Source of the DNA: Petralouisia muris
GTDB taxonomy: Bacteria > Bacillota > Clostridia > Lachnospirales > Lachnospiraceae
DNA: 64,000 nt
Direction: 5' to 3'
NCBI RefSeq assembly: GCF_004793545.1
Contig: NZ_SRYA01000016.1
Span: 29,719 to 93,718 of the forward strand
The first letter of the stretch is position 1. Every line of letters begins with the position of its first letter. Positions 8,270 through 16,147 of this stretch are shown piece by piece. Under the pieces are notes generated by a model. It saw only the letters and a list, made by a program, of their open reading frames with translations. It was not told where the DNA came from and did no database searches. Position numbers and translations under genes: made by a program.

Positions 8270-9037
8270 CTACAATTTCTTTACAATTTCGATTGCAGAG
8301 ATAATTAAATCATATCGTATATTCTTTTGCATATTCCAATTTCGAGAATCCCACTCCTCACCGCTTACATCATCACCAGCATATAACAACTGGGCAAGCG
8401 GAATATTGTAATACTGAGACACCGCAAAAAAAGCTGCCGCTTCCATTTCCACAGTGATACACCCCTCGTTTCGTCTTAATTCAACCATATCAGGGGTTTC
8501 TCTGTATATGGCGTCGCTTGTCCATGTTTTCCCGGTTGTAAATGGAATCCCCATTTGTTTCAAATATGAAACAACAGTCTGGACCGTCTCTTTATGGCAT
8601 TCCACTTCACGGGATGGCTCTAAATAATGATAGGATGTTCCCTCATCTCTAACCGCAGAGACAGGGATAATGATTTCTCCCACTTTACTGTCCTTTGTCA
8701 ATGCCCCTGCGCCCCCGCAAATTATGAATTTTTCACATCCCATAGCATGTAGTTCTTCAATCGCTACAGCTGCACCCGGCGCACCACAAAATGCCATCGT
8801 AATACAAAGCTTATCTGCACCATATACATATTCATAAATCGGTATATCAAGTACTTCTGAGTTAAGATAGCCAATGACAGGAAGATTGTTTTCCGAAACA
8901 AACTGTTCCAGTTCCTTCCTGAAAAAGGTAATCACACATTTTTCAGGAAGGCTCTTATCCAAAAAATTCGTTGCCTGAATAATCGGATTTTTACCAGTAT
9001 CAAATTCACATATAGGATACTTATTCTTCAATATCAT
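8270..9037 (-). CDS. Nucleoside phosphorylase family protein
   Basis: This 255-residue protein belongs to the PNP/UDP phosphorylase superfamily, which splits nucleosides to base and ribose-1-phosphate. Supporting motifs are a glycine-rich GGAGAL phosphate-binding loop in CEKFIICGGAGAL, a TSDAIYRET segment, and VEMEAAAFFAV, the family's nucleoside-binding glutamates with following helix. The base-discriminating Asp position is in YAGDDVSGEEW. The start at 9037 has GGAGGTAAAAGAT before it. Substrate preference (uridine, purine or another) cannot be fixed. It stands alone among mobile debris and could have arrived with it. Confidence 0.87.
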   Translation of the reverse strand: MILKNKYPICEFDTGKNPIIQATNFLDKSLPEKCVITFFRKELEQFVSENNLPVIGYLNSEVLDIPIYEYVYGADKLCITMAFCGAPGAAVAIEELHAMGCEKFIICGGAGALTKDSKVGEIIIPVSAVRDEGTSYHYLEPSREVECHKETVQTVVSYLKQMGIPFTTGKTWTSDAIYRETPDMVELRRNEGCITVEMEAAAFFAVSQYYNIPLAQLLYAGDDVSGEEWDSRNWNMQKNIRYDLIISAIEIVKKL

Positions 9038-9209
9038 ATCTTTTACCTCCATTTCGATTTGTCAATGGCTCCATTATACCGCAATCACTTCTCAGAGGAA
9101 ATAGACTTTACAAAAATTCCATTTGAGTGTAATATTATATCATAGATATTTGAACTTTTCTATTGCTGTAACATAAGCAAATTGTCGGAAGTTGATTTAG
9201 GAGGAAAAT

Positions 9210-9674
9210 ATGAGTAAACCCAAATATACGGAGGAATTACTAAAAATAATATTTCTTTGGTTAGGTATTGCGTTTACTGCTACGGGATTGTTAAGCTTTA
9301 TTGGCGTGTTAAAGCCACATGCAAATTCAATGATTCAAGAACCAACTATTCTGGGAATTGTTTTCCTGTTTTTGGGTATAACCTTTTTCATTGTACAATC
9401 TATCCTGAAAATTATTACATCTTTAAAAAATAAATCACATAATGAATTGCTTATAAGCGGAACTAAGATTAATGGCACAGTAAAAAACGTGTATTTACAA
9501 AAGTATACGCAGTATGGAAACAAATCTCCTTATAGAATCTTTTATACCTATACCTATCAAGGGAAGGTTTATCATCACAAAAGTTATCTATTGTGGGATA
9601 AACCTAATTTTACAGAGAATGATTCCATTGTGGTATATGCAAATGATTTCGGAAAATCAACGATTCAATTATAG
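9210..9674 (+). CDS. Two-helix membrane protein with DUF3592-like domain
   Basis: This 154-residue protein is preceded by AGGAGGAAAAT. Residues 11-33 and 47-69 are hydrophobic membrane segments. The rest forms a predicted extracytosolic beta-rich domain (GTKINGTVKNVYLQKYTQYGNKSPYRIFYTYTYQGK in parts) of the sort annotated DUF3592, which is common in Firmicutes and of unknown role. A related arrangement occurs in this window at 54111-54497. It is transcribed divergently from the nucleoside phosphorylase; the promoter lies in 9053-9200 but I could not define it. Confidence 0.7.
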   Translation: MSKPKYTEELLKIIFLWLGIAFTATGLLSFIGVLKPHANSMIQEPTILGIVFLFLGITFFIVQSILKIITSLKNKSHNELLISGTKINGTVKNVYLQKYTQYGNKSPYRIFYTYTYQGKVYHHKSYLLWDKPNFTENDSIVVYANDFGKSTIQL

Positions 9675-9866
9675 TTAAGGTTTATGCTTATGAAATTCTG
9701 GTTTTGTCTAAACAATCATTACCATAATCACAACTGAATATGTCACATAGCGTCAGAGCGCAGAACACACGACTTTCACCGATTAGATTATGCCCATACT
9801 GGGCGCAATCTAAGAACGGCGGCAAGGAGAAGTTTCTCCCTGCCGCCGTTACTTGTATCATTTCTC

Positions 9867-10259
9867 CTATTCCATCAATGCAAGTTCAACTTCGTCATCA
9901 TCCATATTACCGGTTTCAGAAAAACCAAACTTACCATACAAATGCATTGCACCAAAATTATCTCTATTGCATGTCAGAACAACTTTACACGACGAGCCAA
10001 ATGGTTTGGTTTTGATATAGGAAAGACATTTTTCCATTGCCATCTGACCATACCCTTTATGCTGATATTCTCTGTCAATCATCATGTGCCAGATGTTATA
10101 CACTTCCAGGTCATAGTCGTATATGACCATCACATAACCAATCATCTTATCATCAAGATATATACCAAACGGGCAGCATTGGTTATAATACACATATGCC
10201 TGCGCTAAACTCCTAATAGGATGGGAAACAAACTTTTCCTGTCCATCATTCAGCTTCAA
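9867..10259 (-). pseudogene. GNAT acetyltransferase, probably N-terminally truncated
   Basis: The frame encodes 130 residues with acetyl-CoA-binding features of the GNAT fold: strand IGYVMVIYD, the motif A region REYQHKGYGQMAMEKCLSYIK (Q/R-x-x-G-x-G type), and a terminal YGKFGFSETG strand. The usual first 20-25 residues are missing. Upstream in frame is KITQDLFNLK and then a TAG, and the only available start is a TTG at 10257-10259 without a clear ribosome site. It may be a remnant or a poorly translated gene. Substrates of this kind range from polyamines to antibiotics; none can be assigned. Confidence 0.6.
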
Positions 10260-10725
10260 ATTAAATAAATCTTGTGTAATTTTCTATCTTTCGCTAACTT
10301 AAATCCAATTCCCCAGACTGCTTCAATGTATTCCTTATTACCATTTTCTGGTTATATAATCTTGCATCATCCAGTTTGTGCCATTTCTAATTGGAGATTT
10401 TAGAGCTTATCTGACGATAATGCCTCAATATTTGCCTGCTGGCTCTCATCGACTTTAGTCGGAGCAATGTGGCCAAGCATAACCTTTCATTTTCTATCGT
10501 CCTTTCTTGCGTCTGGCTCTTTGACGACTGATACTTTGAACAACTTTACATCGAATGAAACTCCCCTCAGCAGAGCTACGGGAAATTAAACCCTCTTTTT
10601 TTAAGTTTCTTGTCTTCGGTAACAATATCCCCTCTTAATGAGAACAATACACAGAAATTTGATTTGTACATACATAGTATGTTATCGGTTATAAATTTCT
10701 GAATGCTGAGATTTTCTTTTGTACT
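10260..10725. other. 466-bp gene-free stretch with decayed sequence
   Basis: No convincing gene is visible on either strand. Short minus-strand peptides such as GHIAPTKVDESQQANIEALSS (about 10480-10415) look like a fragment of a longer protein but end at stops in every frame. I could not identify it. The stretch separates the acetyltransferase remnant from the acetolactate synthase operon and is probably the edge of the mobile scrapyard. Confidence 0.4.
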
Positions 10726-11037
10726 TCATCGGAATCGCAATCTTACTATAACTACCCTCAATAAAATCAAAACATCGAAATAATCACAAGTGACGAAAAG
10801 TGTTTCTCTTGCGCTGATTGTTGACAGCAGCGCACTCAAAATTCCATAGGCTAAAGGTTCCTCCATTTTCAGACTCAGGTTTGCGGTATGAATCACCTGT
10901 CTGAAAGAATCGAAACCGTCAGACTTGATTTTCTTAACTATCTCTTCTGGAAGCTTTGTAACAAAGGACTGAAAATCCGGCGTATGGATATTGTACAGAA
11001 ATGGCTTGCTGTCGCATTCTCTAAAAAGCCTTTTCAT
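10726..11037 (-). CDS. Unknown protein coupled to acetolactate synthase
   Basis: This 103-residue frame begins at an ATG that overlaps the ilvB stop (ATGA), so ribosomes finishing ilvB could reinitiate here. The N-terminal 85 residues look like a helical soluble protein (EEIVKKIKSDGFDSFRQVIHTANLSLKMEEPLAYGILSALLS in parts); the last 15 residues (LRVVIVRLRFR) are basic and hydrophobic and may come from a frameshifted or truncated end. I do not recognise a family; it does not look like an IlvN regulatory subunit with an ACT domain. Sequence downstream is degenerate, which favours a truncated gene. Confidence 0.4.
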   Translation of the reverse strand: MKRLFRECDSKPFLYNIHTPDFQSFVTKLPEEIVKKIKSDGFDSFRQVIHTANLSLKMEEPLAYGILSALLSTISARETLFVTCDYFDVLILLRVVIVRLRFR

Positions 11038-12794
11038 GGATTCTGCAAATCCCTCTTTCGTCTGACTGTTCCTCTTTCTAAAATCATGTCATTCAGGGAA
11101 TTACCCGGCGGAACAATCGGCATGACATTGACTTCTCTGTCTATGATAAACTCAATAACTGTAGGCGTTTTTGTAATCTGTTTCGCACGGAGCAAAGCTG
11201 TTTTTATATCTTCTGCTTTTGTGACGCGAATCCCTTTTGCACCATAGCTTTCTGCCAGTGTAATAAAATCAGGCGTATATTCCGGACAACAATGATTGGG
11301 TTGGTTGCAGCCTATCTCACAGCTTCTCCGATAACGCATACAGGTACTCGCATATCGCCTTTCATAAAACATTTCCTGCCATTGCCGCACATTTCCTAAA
11401 TATCCGTTATTCAGTATGCAGATAATAATTGGCAATTCATAAACAACCGCAGTGGCCATTTCCTGAATATTCATCTGCATACCGCCATCGCCGGATATGA
11501 CAATGACGTCTTTCTGAGGATTGCCAAATTTCGCTCCGATTGCAGCAGGAAAACCATATCCCATTGTTCCCAAACCGCCAGACGTCAGCATTTGTTTATT
11601 TTCGCCAAGATCAAGAAATTGAGTTGTCCATAATTGATTTTGACCTACATCAGTAGCGATCACAGCATCTTTGAACAATTCATTTATGGATTGAATGATC
11701 ATTTGCGGCGTCAATCCCACTTTCCCCATATCAATGGGATGTTCCATTTTCCAACGGCTGATTTCATCTGTCCAATTTGAAATGTTCAATGATTTTGCCT
11801 TTTTAAGCAAAGCGCATATTGCTTTTTTCGCATCAGCTACAATAGGAACATCCACAGCAATATTGCGGGAAATAGACGCCGCATCCACATCAATATGGAT
11901 AATCTTTGCATTGGATGCAAATTCTTCTGTTTTTCCCGTAATACGATCATTGAACCGCGTTCCTATTGAAAAAAGAACATCACAATGGCTGATTGCTGAA
12001 TTGGCGGCATAGCTTCCATGAATCCCTATATTACCAACATATAAACTGTTTGTTGTCGGAATTGCCCCTTTTCCCATGATAGTCGTAATAACAGGCACGC
12101 CTGTCAGCTCTGCCAGCCGTGTCATTTCTTTATTTGCATGGGCAATATTCACTCCGCCGCCTATCAAAAAGACAGGCTTCACCGCATGGTTCAAAATATC
12201 CAGAGCCTTCTTTAGCTGTCCCATATGTACGGAAGTATTCGGCTTGTAACCTCTGACCGCAATTTCCTCTGGATAAAAATCACTGCCGTAAGTCCTCTGG
12301 ACATCCTTTGGCAGATCAACAACTACTGCCCCCGGTTTTCCTGTCTTTGCAATATAAAACGCCTTTTTGATTGTTTCTGCCAAATCTTCCCTCTTTCGCA
12401 CTGTTACGGCATATTTACAGATACTTCTTGTGATGCTCACAATGTCCACTTCCTGAAAGGCGTCATTCCCAATAAGGTGCGTTGGCACCTGTCCCGTAAA
12501 ACACACTAACGGAACACTATCATAATTTGCAGTGGCAATGCCTGTAACGAGATTGGTAGCCCCCGGTCCACTCGTCACGAGACAGACCCCGACTTTGCCT
12601 GTAGAACGCGCATAACCATCTGCCGCATGAATTAAGCCTTGCTCATGACGAGGCAGGATAACATCTATTTCTTTCTCTCCATACAGTGCATTGAACAAAT
12701 CTATCGCCTGTCCTCCCGGATAAGCAAACAATGTATCAACTGCTTCTTCTTTTAACGCTTTGACAAATAAATCTGCACCTGTAATCTGCTTCAT
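11034..12794 (-). CDS. ilvB: Acetolactate synthase, large (catalytic) subunit
   Basis: This thiamine-diphosphate enzyme condenses two pyruvates to acetolactate, or pyruvate with 2-oxobutyrate, at the start of branched-chain amino acid or acetoin synthesis. Its 586 residues show the three ThDP-enzyme domains: FAYPGGQAIDLFNAL and LPRHEQGLIHAADGYAR (catalytic Glu), a central domain, and the C-terminal ThDP motif SGDGGMQMNIQEMATA...NNGYLGNVRQWQEMFY. The start at 12794 has GGAGGAACTT before it. An unusual insert near residue 500 contains five cysteines (CMRYRRSCEIGCNQPNHCC). No ilvN small subunit follows; instead a small unknown frame is coupled. A TetR gene and a 20-bp palindrome lie upstream. 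Confidence 0.92.
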   Translation of the reverse strand: MKQITGADLFVKALKEEAVDTLFAYPGGQAIDLFNALYGEKEIDVILPRHEQGLIHAADGYARSTGKVGVCLVTSGPGATNLVTGIATANYDSVPLVCFTGQVPTHLIGNDAFQEVDIVSITRSICKYAVTVRKREDLAETIKKAFYIAKTGKPGAVVVDLPKDVQRTYGSDFYPEEIAVRGYKPNTSVHMGQLKKALDILNHAVKPVFLIGGGVNIAHANKEMTRLAELTGVPVITTIMGKGAIPTTNSLYVGNIGIHGSYAANSAISHCDVLFSIGTRFNDRITGKTEEFASNAKIIHIDVDAASISRNIAVDVPIVADAKKAICALLKKAKSLNISNWTDEISRWKMEHPIDMGKVGLTPQMIIQSINELFKDAVIATDVGQNQLWTTQFLDLGENKQMLTSGGLGTMGYGFPAAIGAKFGNPQKDVIVISGDGGMQMNIQEMATAVVYELPIIICILNNGYLGNVRQWQEMFYERRYASTCMRYRRSCEIGCNQPNHCCPEYTPDFITLAESYGAKGIRVTKAEDIKTALLRAKQITKTPTVIEFIIDREVNVMPIVPPGNSLNDMILERGTVRRKRDLQNP

Positions 12795-12812
12795 AAGTTC
12801 CTCCATTTATAA

Positions 12813-12832
12813 ATGCGTGTACTTGCACGCAT
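12813..12832. promoter_or_regulatory. Predicted TetR operator in front of ilvB
   Basis: This is a perfect 7-6-7 palindrome, ATGCGTG then six bases then CACGCAT, ending 19 bases upstream of the ilvB ATG at 12794. A related 20-bp palindrome of the same geometry lies at the tetR promoter. A repressor bound here would block transcription into ilvB or access of the ribosome region. The assignment to the adjacent TetR protein is inferred from the matching sites. Confidence 0.6.
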
Positions 12833-12875
12833 ACTTTTTATTTTTTTGGCACTGTCCCGTTGACAGCGCCAAAAT

Positions 12876-13451
12876 TTACTGATTGATTCCTTTTACAAAC
12901 ATCTGCACACTTTCTTTTACGTACTTATCTTTTTCAATCTCTGTAAGTTCTTTTCCAAAGGATGCATGCAGAAATGTGTAGCCGAAGGTTGCCGAAAACA
13001 CTGTCAATGCCAGCGTCTGAAAATCTTTCTCCGGTATTTTTCCCATCATGCACATCTTATTCAGGTAATCGGTAAATGTCACCAAAAAAGCCTGTGGAAC
13101 TTTCATAATGAGCTGTTTCGTTTCCCCATAAAGCTGCGGCGCTCTCAGACCAATTGACAGATTGACGAAATCCGGCGTCATCCTGTCAATATACGCCCTC
13201 ATAAACATTTCCAAGTCTGTCTGCAGCTCCCACTTTACGTCTTCAAAAATCTCCGGCGCCACATTCGCCCGCCAGCCAGTCTGATTTGCCCCCTGTAACA
13301 CAATATCCTTTTTGCTCTTAAACTTGCGGAATAAGGTACACTCATTTACGCCAGCCACCCTCGCAATCTCTTTCGTAGTCGTTGCGACGTATCCTTTATC
13401 CCGGACTAATGTCATCGCTGCGTCAATTATTTTCTGACTTGTTTCATCCAA
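12876..13451 (-). CDS. TetR/AcrR-family transcriptional repressor
   Basis: The N-terminal helix-turn-helix is clear: TSQKIIDAAMTLVRDKGYVATTTKEIARVAGVNECTLFRKFKSKKDIV in pieces, matching the TetR DNA-binding domain; the remaining 130 residues are the helical ligand-binding domain. I place the start at a TTG (13451), eight bases after GGAGG. Upstream ATGs give a longer frame, but they lie in or before the promoter -10 and lack ribosome sites. The gene has its own sigma-A promoter with an operator-like palindrome at the -10 element, so autorepression is likely. It precedes ilvB on the same strand, whose upstream region carries a second palindrome of the same form. The ligand is unknown. Confidence 0.85.
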   Translation of the reverse strand: MDETSQKIIDAAMTLVRDKGYVATTTKEIARVAGVNECTLFRKFKSKKDIVLQGANQTGWRANVAPEIFEDVKWELQTDLEMFMRAYIDRMTPDFVNLSIGLRAPQLYGETKQLIMKVPQAFLVTFTDYLNKMCMMGKIPEKDFQTLALTVFSATFGYTFLHASFGKELTEIEKDKYVKESVQMFVKGINQ

Positions 13452-13467
13452 ATCCGCTTCCTCCTTA

Positions 13468-13487
13468 ATGCAAGTGCATGCTTTCAT
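13468..13487. promoter_or_regulatory. Predicted autoregulatory TetR operator
   Basis: This is an imperfect 7-6-7 palindrome (ATGCAAG, six bases, CTTTCAT; 6 of 7 half-site matches) immediately after the tetR -10 box, overlapping its last two bases. Same length and spacing as the site at 12813-12832, which supports recognition by one repressor. Confidence 0.55.
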
Positions 13488-13514
13488 GTTAACAAAGGAA
13501 AGAGCAGAAGTCAA
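13486..13514 (-). promoter_or_regulatory. Sigma-A promoter of tetR
   Basis: Minus-strand TTGACT (13514-13509), 17-bp spacer, then TAACAT (13491-13486). The -35 matches 5 of 6 and the -10 4 of 6 consensus bases. Its position supports the short TTG start for the TetR protein. Confidence 0.6.
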
Positions 13515-13619
13515 GTTTCTTTTGAAATATTCAAACCTCGCAGTATGTATTCCACCCAGTTCCACCATCAGATTGAGGACATTCCTGGTTTACCGCAATT
13601 TGCGGCTGATTTTTACCTG

Positions 13620-14993
13620 CTAAATATGCCCAGCAGGAGCCGCTTTTTCTCTGCGCGCTTCCAAATCCTTCTGAATCTGCGGCATCTCATCATCAAGCTT
13701 CCATCTCATACAAATCAGAAGAATTGCCGCAATGACTGCCAGTGGTGCAAATTTAAAGAAATATTCAATCCCTGAAACCGCCGATGCTGGCTGCGCCGCC
13801 AGATTCCCGTCATATCCTACCGCTGTCAGGAAAAAGCCAAACAGTGATGTCATTAGTCCCTGCCCCAGTTTTTCCGCAACAGATTTTGCGGAAAATAAGA
13901 CTGCCTGTACCTTTGTCCCAGTTTTCCATTCTCCATACTCAATTGTGTCACCTGTCATAGCATTGACCAGCCCCATCGGAAACAGGAATCCTATCCCGCG
14001 TAGAAGCGCTGTTCCGACAAGGAGTGCCGCGCTATCTGTTGGCCCTATGATAAATACCACTTGTCCGATCAGCATCAGCATACCGCCGGCCAGCACTAGT
14101 TTCTTTTTGGAAATCTTATCCAAAAAAACCGGAAGGATCAGCATACCAATAATTCCCGGAACATTGCTTGCTGCCACATAGGCGCCCATCAGCCCCAGAT
14201 TACCTGCCACATTTTCCAGATAATAAACGGAAATAGAAAGGTTGAATAAAAGCACAATCGTGCAGCAGATCTGAAGCACTGCAGACATCAGCCAGTATTT
14301 ATTTTGAAATGCAATTTTCACACTTTGAATAATATTTTCAGACGGCACTTCATTATCCACGCGTTCTTTTACTACAAATACATTCAGAAAAAGGAATACA
14401 GCGCCCACCGCACCAAGGGTCAGCATAGACTTCACCCATGCGGACTGTGAATCCTGGCCTCCATAAAACTTTACCATTGGAAGGATTGCACTTGCCATAA
14501 TCGTCTGAGTGAGCGCCGCAAACAGCATCGAATAACAGAGCATTTTGGAACGAGTTGTCGGATCATCCGTTGCATAGGACGCTAATGAGTTATGGGCAAG
14601 ATTCACGTATGTATACAGAACGGTATTGAACAGATTATATGTCACAAAGATAAACGCGATCCTTAGTGCAATCGAAGAATCCGGAACAAGAAATACCAAT
14701 ACAACAGATGTCACCATCGGAAGTGTCCATCTTGCCAATACCGGGATACAATGCCCTTTTTTGCTCTTGTGCGTATCAATTAACTGCCCGGCAATCAGGT
14801 CAGAAACCCCGTCGAACATTTTAGATATTAAAACGACAGTCCCGATTATTGCCGCATTCATCCCTATCACATCTGTATAAAAATACAGGACATAAGAGCT
14901 AAATAATGTGTACAGCGCATTCAGGCCAATCTGGCCGGAACCAAAAACAAACTGTTCCACAATGCCAACTTTCTCTTTTTTCATCGTCTGCAC
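13620..14993 (-). CDS. GPH-family sugar:cation symporter
   Basis: This 457-residue integral membrane protein has about 12 transmembrane segments. The N-terminal portion (FGSGQIGLNALYTLFSSYVLYFYTDVIG, then SKMFDGVSDLIAGQLID) is the signature of the glycoside-pentoside-hexuronide (MelB/XylP-like) symporters, where the Asp of D-G-x-x-D takes part in cation binding. Such proteins import oligosaccharides, pentosides or glucuronides with Na+ or H+. A neighbouring esterase (9 bp upstream) and an AraC/GH39 regulator suggest a plant-glycan pentoside, possibly acetylated xyloside, but this is inference. It starts at 14993, or at a second Met three codons further in. Confidence 0.88.
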   Translation of the reverse strand: MQTMKKEKVGIVEQFVFGSGQIGLNALYTLFSSYVLYFYTDVIGMNAAIIGTVVLISKMFDGVSDLIAGQLIDTHKSKKGHCIPVLARWTLPMVTSVVLVFLVPDSSIALRIAFIFVTYNLFNTVLYTYVNLAHNSLASYATDDPTTRSKMLCYSMLFAALTQTIMASAILPMVKFYGGQDSQSAWVKSMLTLGAVGAVFLFLNVFVVKERVDNEVPSENIIQSVKIAFQNKYWLMSAVLQICCTIVLLFNLSISVYYLENVAGNLGLMGAYVAASNVPGIIGMLILPVFLDKISKKKLVLAGGMLMLIGQVVFIIGPTDSAALLVGTALLRGIGFLFPMGLVNAMTGDTIEYGEWKTGTKVQAVLFSAKSVAEKLGQGLMTSLFGFFLTAVGYDGNLAAQPASAVSGIEYFFKFAPLAVIAAILLICMRWKLDDEMPQIQKDLEARREKAAPAGHI

Positions 14994-15001
14994 CTCCCAG
15001 C

Positions 15002-15922
15002 TTATATTCCTTTAAAACAATCTTTGATAAATGCATCTACAATAGCAAGGACTTCTGGCGTCCAGAACTCGGCTCCTCCATGATCCCCGCCTTTGACAAG
15101 ATATAGCTGCACCTTTTTTCCGACAGCTTTCATTTTCCGATACAAATCCACACTTTGGCGCGTATGCACGGTACGGTCCTTTGTCCCATGGAAAATCAAC
15201 ACCGGCGCAAGATCTGTATCTTTATTAATGTGACATTCTACCGAAAGTTCCTCACACAGTTCCCGACTTTCCCTTAAGTTTGCTCCGCCCATTTCCATCC
15301 CTTCCGGGCTGTCTGGGAGCTTGTAATTGAGCGTTGAGGGATTTGCTCCGTCAAAAAGGACACTGACAGAGCCATAATAGTTTATAATTCCGCTCACCTC
15401 TGCCGATACTCCTGGAAACTGATTTTCATCTGTATCGTCATTGTGGCGCAGCCCTCCGAACATGGCCGTATGCCCTCCAGAAGAATCGCCGGATAAAATC
15501 ATCCGTTCTGGATCCACATGAAACTCCACTGCATGAAGCCTGATATAACGCACTGCATTTCTTGCATCAATCGCCTGCGCAGGATATGGCGCTATCCCGG
15601 AATGGCGGTATTCTACAATGGCAACAACATACCCTCTTTCTGCCAGGCGCGCAAGAAGAGGAAGCTGCGCCGGAACATCCTGTTTCATCCAGGCAGAACC
15701 TTGCACAAATACAACACAGGGATACACCCCTTCTGGGTTATTTCTTGTAAATGGGGTGATAATTTCCATATGCAGCGGCACTCCGTTTTCATTTACATAT
15801 TCCACATGCTGTCCAGTGTAACGGCTGCCTGCCTCATCGCCAGTTGTATCAAGTACGACTGCCCCTTCTACAGATTCATCAAATTCTGGAAAGTCTTCAT
15901 ATTTCCACTCTTTTACTTCCAT
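15002..15922 (-). CDS. Alpha/beta-hydrolase (acetyl-esterase/lipase type)
   Basis: The frame is translated from ATG 15922 (MEVKEWKYEDF), which has AAAGGAGACAGATA before it; an in-frame ATG 17 codons upstream lacks a good site. The 306-residue enzyme shows the esterase layout: an oxyanion region in VVFVQGSAW, the nucleophile elbow SGDSSGGHTAM (G-D-S-S-G-G), an Asp in the FHGTKDRTVH segment and the catalytic His in KGGDHGGAEFW. Similar enzymes deacetylate xylo-oligosaccharides. No signal peptide is visible, so it acts in the cytoplasm after import by the adjacent GPH symporter. The two genes are 8 bp apart and surely co-transcribed. Confidence 0.87.
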   Translation of the reverse strand: MEVKEWKYEDFPEFDESVEGAVVLDTTGDEAGSRYTGQHVEYVNENGVPLHMEIITPFTRNNPEGVYPCVVFVQGSAWMKQDVPAQLPLLARLAERGYVVAIVEYRHSGIAPYPAQAIDARNAVRYIRLHAVEFHVDPERMILSGDSSGGHTAMFGGLRHNDDTDENQFPGVSAEVSGIINYYGSVSVLFDGANPSTLNYKLPDSPEGMEMGGANLRESRELCEELSVECHINKDTDLAPVLIFHGTKDRTVHTRQSVDLYRKMKAVGKKVQLYLVKGGDHGGAEFWTPEVLAIVDAFIKDCFKGI

Positions 15923-16147
15923 TATCTGTCTCCTTTCTTTCTTGCTGTCTGATAATATTTTAGCATTTTCCACAATTTTTTCTCATTTTCTGTTGTCAAA
16001 ATAATACTCAATCATTTCTGTTTTCTACCGAAATATCATTCATCACTTTAGCTCTTTTGAATAGAATCGTGATGAAAAGGACATAGAATCGTGATTTTTC
16101 AAAACAAATCCCTCTGCACTCATCAAATAGAATGCAAAGGGACTCTC

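Noticed and set aside
12841..12876. GC-containing hairpin (GGCACTGTC...GACAGCGCC) between tetR and ilvB as a terminator
   Set aside because: The stem is real but is preceded by T and followed by A on the plus strand; there is no T tract after it in either direction, so I do not call it a terminator.
13452..13568. Longer TetR start at upstream ATG codons
   Set aside because: These lie in or upstream of the -10 box of a good promoter and have no ribosome site; the TTG at 13451 has GGAGG at the right distance.
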